Part shown: positions 42,204-50,617 of the stretch, in pieces
Numbering within the stretch: the first letter of the stretch is position 1
How the letters are laid out: each line of letters opens with the position of its first letter
Origin: Clostridia bacterium
Lineage (GTDB): Bacteria; Bacillota; Clostridia; Oscillospirales; CAG-272
Assembly (NCBI GenBank): GCA_017463485.1
Contig: JAFTPD010000012.1
Coordinates: 1-64,000 of the forward strand
Length of the DNA: 64,000 nucleotides
Direction: 5' to 3'
The notes under the pieces: generated by a model
The model's input: the letters and a program-made list of their open reading frames with translations, nothing else
What the model was told of the DNA's origin: nothing
The model's database searches: none
Translations under genes and position numbers: made by a program

Positions 42204-43298
42204 TCAACAAAGCTCGATCAAGTCCTTGGGGCTGTGTGTCAGGTCAATAATGCTGCCGTCGTCCTGTACCGCTATCATATCCTCAATGCGGCAACCGTAT
42301 TTGCCCTCGATATAGATGCCCGGCTCAACGGTCACGACGTGACCTCTCTCCAGCTTTTCGCCTGCAGTCGCGGCAAATCTCGGCTCCTCGTGAATGAAAA
42401 GTCCGACTCCGTGACCGAGGCTGTGGCCGAAATATCCCTTATAGCCCGCGTTATCGATAATATCACGCGCGACCTTGTCGGCATCCGAGCAGGTCATGCC
42501 CTCGTAAAGAGATGCGATAGCCGTTGTCTGTGCTTCAAGAACGGTATTATAAAGGCGCTTCATTTCGTCATCCGCCTTACCAATAACGACTGTGCGCGTC
42601 ATATCCGAGCAATATCCGTCCATCTTCGCGCCGAAATCCATGGTAAGGAATCCCTTTTCCAGCTTTACGGGGCGCGGAACGCCATGGGGACGAGAGGATG
42701 CACTTCCCGACACCGCGATAGTCTCAAACGCCGTTCCCTGCGAACCGTGCACGCGCATAAAGAATTCAAGCTCCAGCGCCACATCAAGCTCGGTGCGGTC
42801 GGGATTGATATATCCGAGGATATGCTCAAACGCCGCGTCGGTCAGTGCCTGCGCACGGCATATTTTTGCTATCTCGTCCGCATCCTTAACTCTGCGTGTG
42901 TCTGCAAATATCGCAGATGCGCCCGACTTTATCTCAACGCCCACAGCATCGAAAATTTCAGCAACTCTGTCGCGGACCGCGCATGTCAGCTCCCTTTCCT
43001 CATAAAGAACGGTCTTGACGCCGTGCTTTTCCAGCAGTCCCGCCGCATAACGCAGCATGGAGGTATCGGGCATAACGACATCAATAAATTCCCCGAGTCC
43101 GCTCTCCGCAACTGCCGCCTTCGCCGCCTCGATGTATCTGAAATCGGCAAGGAGATAGCCTTTATCACGGAGGACGAGCACGTAGCCGTCGGTATAGTCG
43201 AAGTTTCCAACGTAAAACTGATTTATGGCAGAGGAAACGAGTATCGCCTCCGCGCCTTCCTTATTCATTCTTTCCCAAATTCTCTCGATATGTGTCAT
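42204..43298 (-). CDS. M24B family Xaa-Pro aminopeptidase
   Basis: 364 residues. An N-terminal creatinase-like domain (about 1-130) precedes the pita-bread catalytic domain. Metal ligands are in MDFGAKMDGYCSDMTRTV (two Asp), HSLGHGVGLFIHEEPR (His), TVEPGIYI (Glu) and GCRIEDM (Glu). It removes N-terminal residues preceding proline, in the cytoplasm. This gene commonly sits before efp in Firmicutes, but no efp is present here. It is five bases from its upstream neighbour. Confidence 0.93.
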   Translation of the reverse strand: MTHIERIWERMNKEGAEAILVSSAINQFYVGNFDYTDGYVLVLRDKGYLLADFRYIEAAKAAVAESGLGEFIDVVMPDTSMLRYAAGLLEKHGVKTVLYEERELTCAVRDRVAEIFDAVGVEIKSGASAIFADTRRVKDADEIAKICRAQALTDAAFEHILGYINPDRTELDVALELEFFMRVHGSQGTAFETIAVSGSASSRPHGVPRPVKLEKGFLTMDFGAKMDGYCSDMTRTVVIGKADDEMKRLYNTVLEAQTTAIASLYEGMTCSDADKVARDIIDNAGYKGYFGHSLGHGVGLFIHEEPRFAATAGEKLERGHVVTVEPGIYIEGKYGCRIEDMIAVQDDGSIIDLTHSPKDLIELC

Positions 43299-43302
43299 AG
43301 CT

Positions 43303-44154
43303 TTATCCTTTCAGGCTCATATAATATTTTTTCATTTCGAGCGCATCCTCCGCCTGCGTGTCGTCCGACTCGCATATAATGCAGGGCGCGAGATCTTCCT
43401 TAACTATCGCCTCCATCAGCGGCTCAAATGCAGGGCCGTATTCACCGTCCTCAAATGTCAGATGCTTTTTCTCGCCCATTTCCGTCCACATGATCTTGGA
43501 AAAATGGCAGTGCATATCCACGGCGTATTTGTCGCCGAGGGAATTGGCGATCTTATCGAAAATTCTACGATAGCTGTCAGCGTCGGTGAACACTCCGCCG
43601 CGCTCGCGGGCGTTGAGATGTCCGAAATCTACCACGGGATAGTAATGAGGGTCTACCTTGCACTGCTCAATAACCTCGTCAAGCGTGCCGAGCTGATTGA
43701 CCTTGCCCATGGTTTCAATGCCGAGGCGCACAGACGTATCTCCAAGCGCATCAATAACTTTTTCAAGAGTGTCGCAGGACAATTTCATAGCCTCCGCGCG
43801 GCTGATCTTGCCCGCGCTTCCGCTATGTATAACTACCGTTTTAGCACCCAGCAGCTCTGCCGCCCACACGCTTTTTTTGATGTAATCAATGCTTTTCAGA
43901 CGCTTTTCGGGATCAACGCCCGACAGTGATATAAAGTAAGGCGCGTGCAGGGACATCTGTATCCCATGCTCCCTTGCCTTTTCGCCTATTGCGCGAAGGG
44001 AGGCTTCGCTTGCTGCGATTCCCTGCCCTGCCTCGTATTCGTATGCGTCAAGACCAAAGGCAGACAGCCATGCGGGCGCATCTGCGGTGGACTTCCCGCC
44101 CTCCGCCTTAAAGCGCGCGCCGTTGCCTCCGGGTCCGAATTGTGCAAATGCCAT
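43303..44154 (-). CDS. Endonuclease IV-like TIM-barrel protein
   Basis: 283 residues. AP-endonuclease-2-type zinc ligands appear in order: QMSLHAPYFISLSG, VIHSGS, LGIETMGK, VVDFGHLNA, VDMHCHFSK and CIICESD. This matches a Nfo-like three-zinc site that cleaves abasic sites in DNA. The sequence is somewhat diverged from classical Nfo (MHAPY versus LHAPY), so a sugar isomerase of the same superfamily is a weaker alternative. Confidence 0.83.
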   Translation of the reverse strand: MAFAQFGPGGNGARFKAEGGKSTADAPAWLSAFGLDAYEYEAGQGIAASEASLRAIGEKAREHGIQMSLHAPYFISLSGVDPEKRLKSIDYIKKSVWAAELLGAKTVVIHSGSAGKISRAEAMKLSCDTLEKVIDALGDTSVRLGIETMGKVNQLGTLDEVIEQCKVDPHYYPVVDFGHLNARERGGVFTDADSYRRIFDKIANSLGDKYAVDMHCHFSKIMWTEMGEKKHLTFEDGEYGPAFEPLMEAIVKEDLAPCIICESDDTQAEDALEMKKYYMSLKG

Positions 44155-44176
44155 AGTTACCTCCGTATGAATAGGT

Positions 44177-44686
44177 TTACCAATCTATTCCGTTGCGTTT
44201 TTTGAATTTTTTGACCGTCGGTCGCTCGCACAGCCGCTTGAATCTGAAAAATAGCGACGTTTTATCCTTGATAGGCGGCACTATTATAGCGCGGAGTCCG
44301 AGCAGATTTCCCGCCAGAGCGTCTGTCAGCAGCTGATCGCCGAGGACGGCGGTGTCAGTCTTGTCGCTTCCCATATCCGTCATAGCGCGCTTCAAATTCT
44401 TACCGAGCGGCTTGCCGCTTTTATAGTATGCGGGAAGCTTCAGCTCGCGGTTGAAAAGCTCCACTCGCTCGCGGTCATTGTTTGACATGAGCGTCATACC
44501 GATTCCGTGCTCGCGCATAGCCCTCACCCACGCAAAAAGTCGCTCGTCGGGCTCTGCCTGCTCGTAGGGGGCGAGGGTATTGTCAATGTCTATTATCAGC
44601 GCGCGCACGCCGATATTTTCAAGAAAATCCGGCGTTATATCGTCATATTTTTCGAACATATAATCCGGCATCAAAATTTTTTTCAT
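44177..44686 (-). CDS. YqeG family HAD-IIIA phosphatase
   Basis: 169 residues. HAD motif I is ALIIDIDNTLAPYE, motif II lies in LMSNN, and motif III/IV in GKPLGKNLKRAM and VLGDQLLTDALAGN. YqeG proteins are predicted phosphatidylglycerophosphate phosphatases and are conserved in Firmicutes. It is the first gene of the minus-strand run toward prfC. Confidence 0.91.
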   Translation of the reverse strand: MKKILMPDYMFEKYDDITPDFLENIGVRALIIDIDNTLAPYEQAEPDERLFAWVRAMREHGIGMTLMSNNDRERVELFNRELKLPAYYKSGKPLGKNLKRAMTDMGSDKTDTAVLGDQLLTDALAGNLLGLRAIIVPPIKDKTSLFFRFKRLCERPTVKKFKKRNGIDW

Positions 44687-44720
44687 ATATCACACTTATC
44701 CTTAATTTATCCATTACTAT

Positions 44721-44749
44721 ATTTTAACACAAAAGCCGCCGCTCTGCAA
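44721..44749 (-). promoter_or_regulatory. Promoter of the yqeG-prfC run
   Basis: On the minus strand: TTGCAG (44744-44749), 17 bases, TAAAAT (44721-44726) within TGTGTTAAAAT. Confidence 0.68.
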
Positions 44750-44848
44750 GTATTTTTACGCATTTTTGCGACTTTTACGGAAAACACGGTTATTTTTTCG
44801 CGTGTATGAGCATAATAGTACCGACAAATTAAAAAAAGGAGAACAAAA

Positions 44849-45322
44849 ATGAACGACAACCCCAAGCAAGCCGCTCACGGAAATATTGAGGCAGAGATGG
44901 CTGACAAGCTCTACAAAAACCTCAAAATGGGCACGGATTCAATCGTAAGCCTCATGCCAAAGGTGCAGGGCAAGAGCGAAAACATTAAGGCGGACATGAC
45001 CGTACAGCTTGACGGCTACGAAAAGCTCGCCTCCAAGGCACGCAAGATCCTGCTTGACAACGGCAAAAAGCCCACCGAGGAAAATATGATGACCAAAATG
45101 GGCGCAAAGGTGGGTATTATGATGAATACCGCCATGGACGCCACGCCCTCCCATATCGCGCAAATGATGATCGAAGGCTCGACCATGGCTATCACCGATA
45201 CCCTCAAGCTCAAGCACGAATATGAACGCACCCAGTCCCCACCCTCCACCTGCCTCTCTATCGCCGACGAGCTTGTCCGCTTCGAGCAAGGCAACATTGA
45301 GAAAATGAAGAAGTATTTGTAA
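44849..45322 (+). CDS. Conserved helical protein, ferritin-like bundle predicted
   Basis: 157 residues, no signal peptide, almost entirely helical and Met-rich. Recurring blocks are LYKNLKMGTDSI, DGYEKLASKARKILLDNGKKP, MMTKMGAKVGIMMNTAMD and a C-terminal ADELVRFEQGNIEKMKKYL. The pattern of four amphipathic helices resembles ferritin-like conserved hypothetical proteins seen in many Clostridia. No metal-ligand set can be assigned with certainty. AAAGGAG precedes the ATG. It is a single-gene unit divergent from yqeG. Confidence 0.72.
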   Translation: MNDNPKQAAHGNIEAEMADKLYKNLKMGTDSIVSLMPKVQGKSENIKADMTVQLDGYEKLASKARKILLDNGKKPTEENMMTKMGAKVGIMMNTAMDATPSHIAQMMIEGSTMAITDTLKLKHEYERTQSPPSTCLSIADELVRFEQGNIEKMKKYL

Positions 45323-45340
45323 TATACGCGAAGAGTATAT

Positions 45341-45391
45341 GTGGGGTTTCACCCCACGCCCCACAAGCCCTTTCTTTCGAGAAAGGGCTTG
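45341..45391 (+). repeat. Paired hairpins, probable terminator or repeat unit
   Basis: GTGGGGT (45341-45347) pairs with ACCCCAC (45351-45357). CAAGCCCTTTCT (45364-45375) pairs with AGAAAGGGCTTG (45380-45391) around TTCG. No T-run follows, so this may be a dispersed intergenic repeat that also ends transcription. Confidence 0.55.
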
Positions 45392-45480
45392 ACCCCAAAG
45401 AACTTTCCAGCAAGGGATTTCTTGTTTAGATTTGTTTAGATGGTTACAGCCAAAACCATCTCTATAATTTGTTCGATATT

Positions 45481-45621
45481 ACGGACAGTCGGGGACGCCT
45501 GTCCCTACAAACGATTAAATTTTCTCGTTATTTGAAAACCAGAATGTTTGTTTTTTCTTTTTTGGTATTTGATAACGAAAATATTAAAAAACTGTAGGGA
45601 CAGGCGTCCCCGACTGTCCGT
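45481..45621. repeat. Inverted-repeat element with 29-base perfect arms (MITE-like)
   Basis: Arm 45481-45509 (starting ACGGACAGTCGGGGACGCC) is the exact reverse complement of 45593-45621. The 83-base interior continues the symmetry imperfectly (CTCGTTATTTG versus ATTTGATAACG). No ORF lies inside. The size and terminal symmetry resemble a non-autonomous mobile element or a large folded RNA. No clear target-site duplication was found beside the arms. Confidence 0.65.
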
Positions 45622-45702
45622 TTGAATTAAACATGAAGCTTTTCACTCGGCGCAAGTCGAACATCACTCCGTGCAAGCGGATAATTTTCAATTTTCCATT
45701 CA

Positions 45703-45736
45703 AAAAAATCTCGCCGCGTACGCGGCGAGATTTTTT
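45703..45736. terminator. Terminator of the M20 dipeptidase gene
   Basis: Perfect palindrome: 17-base arms 45703-45719 and 45720-45736 centred on GTAC, with AAAAAA/TTTTTT ends, giving a T-run on both strands. Confidence 0.82.
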
Positions 45737-47162
45737 ACTTATTCAACTGCTTATCAATAAACACGATATACTGCACAAGCACTCTTACAGCCTCGAAAAA
45801 TCCGTCGATGGATATCTTTTCGTCTGGCGAATGAACGCCGCCGTGACCTGCGGGCATTTCGGGCTCGTCGCGCTCCTTATCCACAAACGTTCCGATAGCG
45901 ATAGCGTTTTGGAGCATACTTGCGTAAGTCTTTCCGCCCATACAGAAGGGCTTTGCCTCGGGGCACTCGGATATTTCGCGATAAATGTCGGTAAGTCCTA
46001 TTGCCATCTCGCTTTTGGGGTCAAGGTAGATAGCCTTCATATCGTCGCCGTCGTAGGCATCAAAGCCATAGGTATCAAGGGTTTTGGAGATATTCTTCTC
46101 CACCCACGCGCCGTCGTGGTCCTTGCCGTAGCGCACGTCAAAGGTGAGGTTCAGATGTCCGTCCTTACAAAATGCCATTCCGTTTGCCGCCGTCAGTGCG
46201 CCGAAGATGTCGTCACTGAATGCAATTCCCAGCACCTTGCCCGTGGTATCGGAGAGAAGATGATTGACCGTCTTCATAATGCTTCTGTCGCCCTCGGGCA
46301 AAGCCTCAAGACCCTCAAGGAAGCCCGACAGCAGATAGGACGCATTTATGGAGGACTCGGGAGTGGATGCGTGAGCCGAAATTCCCTTTGCTGTGACAAC
46401 AATAACGTCCCCCTCGCGCTCGACGGTAATACGCTCAATTTCGCCGCGCGAGAGCATTTCATTATACAGCGCATCCGAGAAAGCTATCCTTGCAACCGTC
46501 TTATCCGTTACCGCGTTGATGCACTCGCCGCCCTTAAATTCCTTTATGGCGGTATATCCTTCGCGGCACTTTGCAAAAATTCGGAATATTCCCTTCTCGC
46601 CGATACAGCAAGGGAAGCTTGAGTCGGGAACGAGAGAGAAATCCGGCATTATCTCGCGTTCAAGGAAAGTGGAGATATCCTCCATTCCAACCTCCTCTGC
46701 AGAGCCGACGAAGCCCTGAACTACGGAGCCGAGCGGAATATCCATATCTCGCAGTATACGAACTGCCACAAGGGACGCCATAACGCCCGCCTTGTTGTCC
46801 TCAACCCCGCGTCCGATAAGGGTATTTTTAATTATAACGGGCTCAAACGGCGTGGTGTATATCCAGCCGTCGCCACCCGGGACTACGTCGGCGTGTCCGA
46901 AAACGCCGATCCGCTTATCTCCGCTTCCGTACTCGGAGATAAGGTAGTAGTTATCCTCGTTTCTCGAATTCAGACCGTACTTTTTGTAAAGTCCGTCCAC
47001 AAAGCACAGCACTTCCTTTGCGGGCAGTCCGAAGGGCGCGTCACCTACGGGGTCGGACACAACGGAGGGGATGCGGCAAAGGTTCATCCAATCAGCAATT
47101 ACTCCGTCGCGGTTTTCCTCTATCCATTTACACGCAAGTGCGTCGATATTTCGGTTGAGCAT
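45735..47162 (-). CDS. M20 family dipeptidase (PepV/Sapep-like)
   Basis: 475 residues from the ATG at 47162 (AAAGGAG nine bases upstream). M20 metal motifs: GVFGHADVVPGGDGW, RGVEDNKAGVMASL, GSAEEVGMEDI and a late MPAGHGGVHSPDE. The length and insert lid domain match the PepV/Sapep type, di-zinc or Mn-dependent dipeptidases of the cytoplasm. It is 20 bases downstream of the NodB-like gene. Confidence 0.9.
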   Translation of the reverse strand: MLNRNIDALACKWIEENRDGVIADWMNLCRIPSVVSDPVGDAPFGLPAKEVLCFVDGLYKKYGLNSRNEDNYYLISEYGSGDKRIGVFGHADVVPGGDGWIYTTPFEPVIIKNTLIGRGVEDNKAGVMASLVAVRILRDMDIPLGSVVQGFVGSAEEVGMEDISTFLEREIMPDFSLVPDSSFPCCIGEKGIFRIFAKCREGYTAIKEFKGGECINAVTDKTVARIAFSDALYNEMLSRGEIERITVEREGDVIVVTAKGISAHASTPESSINASYLLSGFLEGLEALPEGDRSIMKTVNHLLSDTTGKVLGIAFSDDIFGALTAANGMAFCKDGHLNLTFDVRYGKDHDGAWVEKNISKTLDTYGFDAYDGDDMKAIYLDPKSEMAIGLTDIYREISECPEAKPFCMGGKTYASMLQNAIAIGTFVDKERDEPEMPAGHGGVHSPDEKISIDGFFEAVRVLVQYIVFIDKQLNK

Positions 47163-47182
47163 AATCAAAAACTCCTTTCAGT

Positions 47183-48283
47183 TCAAAACAATTCTTCTGT
47201 AATAAGCTCATGCACAAGTCCCGGAACGTAGCCATGTGCAAGACACCATTCGATTCCCGCGCGTATACGCTCCTCATAGTCGGGAATGTGGACAAATCCG
47301 GGCAGACCCTTATAGAAAAGCTGCTCGTGGATAAGCATATCCACAAAATTTCGGTCAGGGTAATCCTCCGCCCCGCGCTCCAGCTTTTGTATTATTTCAT
47401 GGCAGGGATGATTGTTAAGCACAACGTCGGTGGCAAACAGTATCATATCCGTTTCGGGATTTTTCCAGAAGCTGCTTTCCTTGACGGTGTCAAACTGTTC
47501 GCGCGTTACCGAATAGCAGATAACGTGCTTACCGTCGGGGCGAAGCTCAAAGCATCCGAGCAGCACGCGCACGCCGCAATCGTACAGCGCGCGGATGCCG
47601 TCCTTCGTTGCTTCGCAGTAGTGCAAGGTGGTAACGTAGCCGCGATATCCCGCGAAACGCTCTATCTCGTCCATGACCTGCTTACAATCGCGGTACACCT
47701 CGTCGTAGGACGAATGCATATACGGATTTGCGGGCGAGTCGGCATGGGCGTGGAAGGACAGCGTCAGCCAATCGCGAATGGACAGCCACTCCTCCTTATA
47801 CTTATCGGGAAACTGTGAAAGATTAAATCCACCGTTACGCGGCGTGGTGTAGAAAAGATTAAAATGGAATTTCGCGCCGTAGTCCTCGTGCAGACGGCGG
47901 TACATAGCAAAATATTCGTTATCGAAAATGCTATCGTACTCATCCGCGTGCTGTGCGATATCCTGAAACGCGAATATATTGTCGTCCACCGAAACGCGGA
48001 ATATCTTTTTGGGGGTATAAGCCGCGTAGACCTCTACCCTGTCACTCTCGCCGCTTGTATTATCGGTCACCACAAGCTCTACCTTACCTGCCTTTTTACC
48101 GAGCGGCACGGTTGCAAAATATGCTCCGTTGCGCTCTATGCATTCTATTCCGTTAACGGTGATATCGTGCTCGGCGGGCGCGTGGATTATACAATCCGCA
48201 ACAGCCGCGCCGCGGTCTATCACCTCGTCCGTGATGCATATTACAGTGCCGCCCAGCGGCTTTCTGAATTTCAAGCTATCCAT
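47183..48283 (-). CDS. NodB-fold polysaccharide-deacetylase-like protein
   Basis: 366 residues from the ATG at 48283, chosen for GGAGG upstream. An N-terminal beta-rich region (to about 85) precedes a probable (beta/alpha)7 barrel. FRVSVDDNIFAFQDI has the DD start of NodB-like domains, LTLSFHAHAD the later His pair, and LIHEQLF a C-terminal block. It looks cytoplasmic because no signal peptide is visible. Deacetylase activity is uncertain as the ligands are only partly recognisable. Confidence 0.62.
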   Translation of the reverse strand: MDSLKFRKPLGGTVICITDEVIDRGAAVADCIIHAPAEHDITVNGIECIERNGAYFATVPLGKKAGKVELVVTDNTSGESDRVEVYAAYTPKKIFRVSVDDNIFAFQDIAQHADEYDSIFDNEYFAMYRRLHEDYGAKFHFNLFYTTPRNGGFNLSQFPDKYKEEWLSIRDWLTLSFHAHADSPANPYMHSSYDEVYRDCKQVMDEIERFAGYRGYVTTLHYCEATKDGIRALYDCGVRVLLGCFELRPDGKHVICYSVTREQFDTVKESSFWKNPETDMILFATDVVLNNHPCHEIIQKLERGAEDYPDRNFVDMLIHEQLFYKGLPGFVHIPDYEERIRAGIEWCLAHGYVPGLVHELITEELF

Positions 48284-48319
48284 AATTACTCCTCCACACG
48301 CCAAATTCGTTATGGTATA

Positions 48320-48348
48320 ATTATATCACACGCCCTTGCCTTTTTCAA
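48320..48348 (-). promoter_or_regulatory. Promoter of the NodB-like/dipeptidase operon
   Basis: On the minus strand: TTGAAA (48343-48348), 17 bases, TATAAT (48320-48325). Confidence 0.75.
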
Positions 48349-48359
48349 TACTTTTGTGC

Positions 48360-48402
48360 AAAAAAAGAGCCGCAGAGAGTGTCGTTTTATGCTCTCCGCG
48401 GC
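48360..48402 (-). terminator. Terminator of the glycyl radical enzyme gene
   Basis: On the minus strand GCCGCGGAGAG (48392-48402) pairs with CTCTCTGCGGC (48369-48379), followed by CTCTTTTTTT. Confidence 0.87.
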
Positions 48403-48416
48403 AATATTTTTATTCT

Positions 48417-50510
48417 TTAAATTTTGTGCTCCGTGCGCAGAATGACCTCGTCCTGCATGCGCGGCGAAAGTCTTGTGAAATAATCACTGTAACCGCCGAT
48501 ACGCACAACAAGGTCGCGGTACTGCTCTGGCGACCTTCTTGCCGCCTCCAGAACAGACTTATCCGTGACGTTGATCTGCATCTCAAATCCTCCGCGCTCC
48601 ATGTACGCGCGTACCAGTCCCATCATAACGTCAAGGGAGCTTGAACCGAGCGAGCTTTTAGAAAATTTCATATTTACAGCCACACCGCCTATAAGCTCGT
48701 GATGCTCCCACTTCGTTGAGGACAGAATGGATGCCGTCGGGCCTTTCATTTCCCTTCCCTGACAAGGACCTGAGCCGTCGCCCAAGGGGAAATTGGCAAC
48801 TCTTCCGTCGGGGGTTGCGCCCGTTCTGCTTCCAAACCACTCGTGCATTATCCAGCAGAATACGCTGGGGATAAGCCTTGCCTCGGGGAAATCACCGTTG
48901 TATTTTTTACACTCGGCGACGATATGATCCGTCATCATTCCAAAATATGCGTCTATCTCGTCGTTATCGTTGCCGTACTTCGGAAGCGTGTTCAAAAGTC
49001 GCAGACGAAGCGACTCGTTGCCCTCAAAGTTGTTGTCAAGTATTACCTTCAGCTCGGGCATAGTCATTTCCTTGGTATCGTACACGATATGCTTTACAGC
49101 GTACAGCGAGTCAACGAAATTCGCCATTCCGACAAAGCTGGGCATTACCCAGTTATATCTTGCGCCGCCTCGCTCTATATCAAGTCCGCGAGCAAGACAA
49201 TCGTTGACAAAGCAAGAAAGAATGGGATTTGCGGAGGTCTTCTCGCGCATACCGCGCATTCTGTTCTGATCTTCAAAATTAGCCTTTATAATTGCGTCAA
49301 GGCGGGACAGTATCGCATCAAGATGCGCGTCAAAGCCGTCGTACTCCTGCGTCATTGAGTCAAGCAGAAGCTGTGCCATATTGGTATACGGACTTGCCAC
49401 CCACACGTTGGACGCCCCCTCGGGGGTTATCTCAACGCAGGTGCTGTGAATGTAAGCGTGCGATTCGCGCTCGGATACGCCGTAGCCGCGAAGTCCCTTT
49501 GATATGATATCGTCGTTGAATATTGCGGGATGCGAGCGACCGTGGGAAAGTATCTCGCACGCCTTTTTTAAATATTTCTCGGGGGTTTCGGACGTATAGC
49601 AAAGTCCGACCGAGGGATATACCAGACGAATATCGTCAATGACCTGCATACACATTTCGGTGAGATCGTTTGCGACTACGTTACCGTCAGCATCTCTGCC
49701 GCCTACCATATAGCCGCTGGAAAGTCCGCTTGGCACGCGCATATTTATTTGTATGCCGAGGCAGTCGAGAATGAGCTGTGCCTCCTCGCGCGTGATCTTG
49801 CCTGCGGCGATATCGGCGTCATAGTATTTTGCAAGGTATCTGTCGGGGCGTCCGAGCTGGAACTGCTGATGTCCTTTCAATGGCCAGAGTGTGATACAAT
49901 GGGTAAGAAAATGCACCGACTGCACCGCCTCGTAAAAGCCCGTGGCGGGATTGGCAGGAACTCTGCGGCACATATCTGCTATGTGCAAAAGCTCGGCCTT
50001 GCGTTGAGCGTCCGCTACGCTTGCGGCAAGCTCCTCCGCCGCCTTAGCGTAATTTTCAGAGTGCTTCAGCACGGCGGCAAGGGATACCTTACAAGCGTTG
50101 TAAAAATCCTTTTTATCGTCAGAGCATACGGCAAGATATCCGTCGATATCCTCCATTACGCCGCTGATACCTTTGCTGAGCAACAGGTCGTAATCCACAG
50201 CCATGTGCGAATCCTGACCTCCGCCCGCGCGTCGCCAGCCCTCGGTGGCTATTGCCTTGTATTTGCTTTCCCATTCCTCTTGCTCGGTCTGCGAAAGTCT
50301 GTTTTCCACCCTTCCGACGATAAGCTCGCCCTCGGTAATGCAGGGAGTGAGCGTGCTGAGTGCTTCGTAAAAAGCATTGGCGTATCGCATCAGATCAGCG
50401 CCGTAGCTTTGGTCGGTTTCTCCGTATGCCTTAAAAAATCTGTAAAACAATTCGGTCTTGTCGTGACGGCAGGAAAGCGCCGCCTCGCGCAGAGCTTCAA
50501 TTCTTTGCAT
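48417..50510 (-). CDS. Glycyl radical enzyme (pyruvate formate-lyase family)
   Basis: 697 residues, shorter than typical family members (about 760-850). The active-site thiyl loop is HSTCVEITPEG (Cys358, Glu360). The radical-bearing motif near the C-terminus is VRIGGYSDYF (Gly673). The Cys-x-Glu pattern matches dehydratase or lyase members more than pyruvate formate-lyase itself, which has adjacent cysteines. The enzyme needs a radical-SAM activase, and none is encoded nearby. The substrate is unknown. AAGGAG precedes the ATG. It is divergent from an AraC-type regulator that likely controls it. Confidence 0.9.
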   Translation of the reverse strand: MQRIEALREAALSCRHDKTELFYRFFKAYGETDQSYGADLMRYANAFYEALSTLTPCITEGELIVGRVENRLSQTEQEEWESKYKAIATEGWRRAGGGQDSHMAVDYDLLLSKGISGVMEDIDGYLAVCSDDKKDFYNACKVSLAAVLKHSENYAKAAEELAASVADAQRKAELLHIADMCRRVPANPATGFYEAVQSVHFLTHCITLWPLKGHQQFQLGRPDRYLAKYYDADIAAGKITREEAQLILDCLGIQINMRVPSGLSSGYMVGGRDADGNVVANDLTEMCMQVIDDIRLVYPSVGLCYTSETPEKYLKKACEILSHGRSHPAIFNDDIISKGLRGYGVSERESHAYIHSTCVEITPEGASNVWVASPYTNMAQLLLDSMTQEYDGFDAHLDAILSRLDAIIKANFEDQNRMRGMREKTSANPILSCFVNDCLARGLDIERGGARYNWVMPSFVGMANFVDSLYAVKHIVYDTKEMTMPELKVILDNNFEGNESLRLRLLNTLPKYGNDNDEIDAYFGMMTDHIVAECKKYNGDFPEARLIPSVFCWIMHEWFGSRTGATPDGRVANFPLGDGSGPCQGREMKGPTASILSSTKWEHHELIGGVAVNMKFSKSSLGSSSLDVMMGLVRAYMERGGFEMQINVTDKSVLEAARRSPEQYRDLVVRIGGYSDYFTRLSPRMQDEVILRTEHKI

Positions 50511-50538
50511 ATTTCTCGCTCCTTTTTAATATTTATAC

Positions 50539-50567
50539 TTGCATTATATATGATTATGTGATACAAT
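50539..50567 (+). promoter_or_regulatory. Promoter of the AraC-type regulator gene
   Basis: TTGCAT (50539-50544), 17 bases, TACAAT (50562-50567). The facing promoter for the glycyl radical enzyme could not be fixed; TTGACG and TTTACA are both possible -35 boxes. Confidence 0.6.
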
Positions 50568-50617
50568 AATAGTATAAATACGTCAAAACCAATGTAAAAT
50601 AGTTTCAAGAGGTGAAA

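Larger units (their letters stand above)
45323..45734. other. Non-coding stretch with hairpins and an inverted-repeat element
   Basis: This 412-base gap has no credible ORF. It holds two tight hairpins (45341-45357 and 45364-45391), a 141-base inverted-repeat element (45481-45621) and a palindromic terminator (45703-45736). Confidence 0.7.

Noticed and set aside
45481..45621. CRISPR array
   Set aside because: There is only one inverted pair, no direct repeats with regular spacers and no cas genes.
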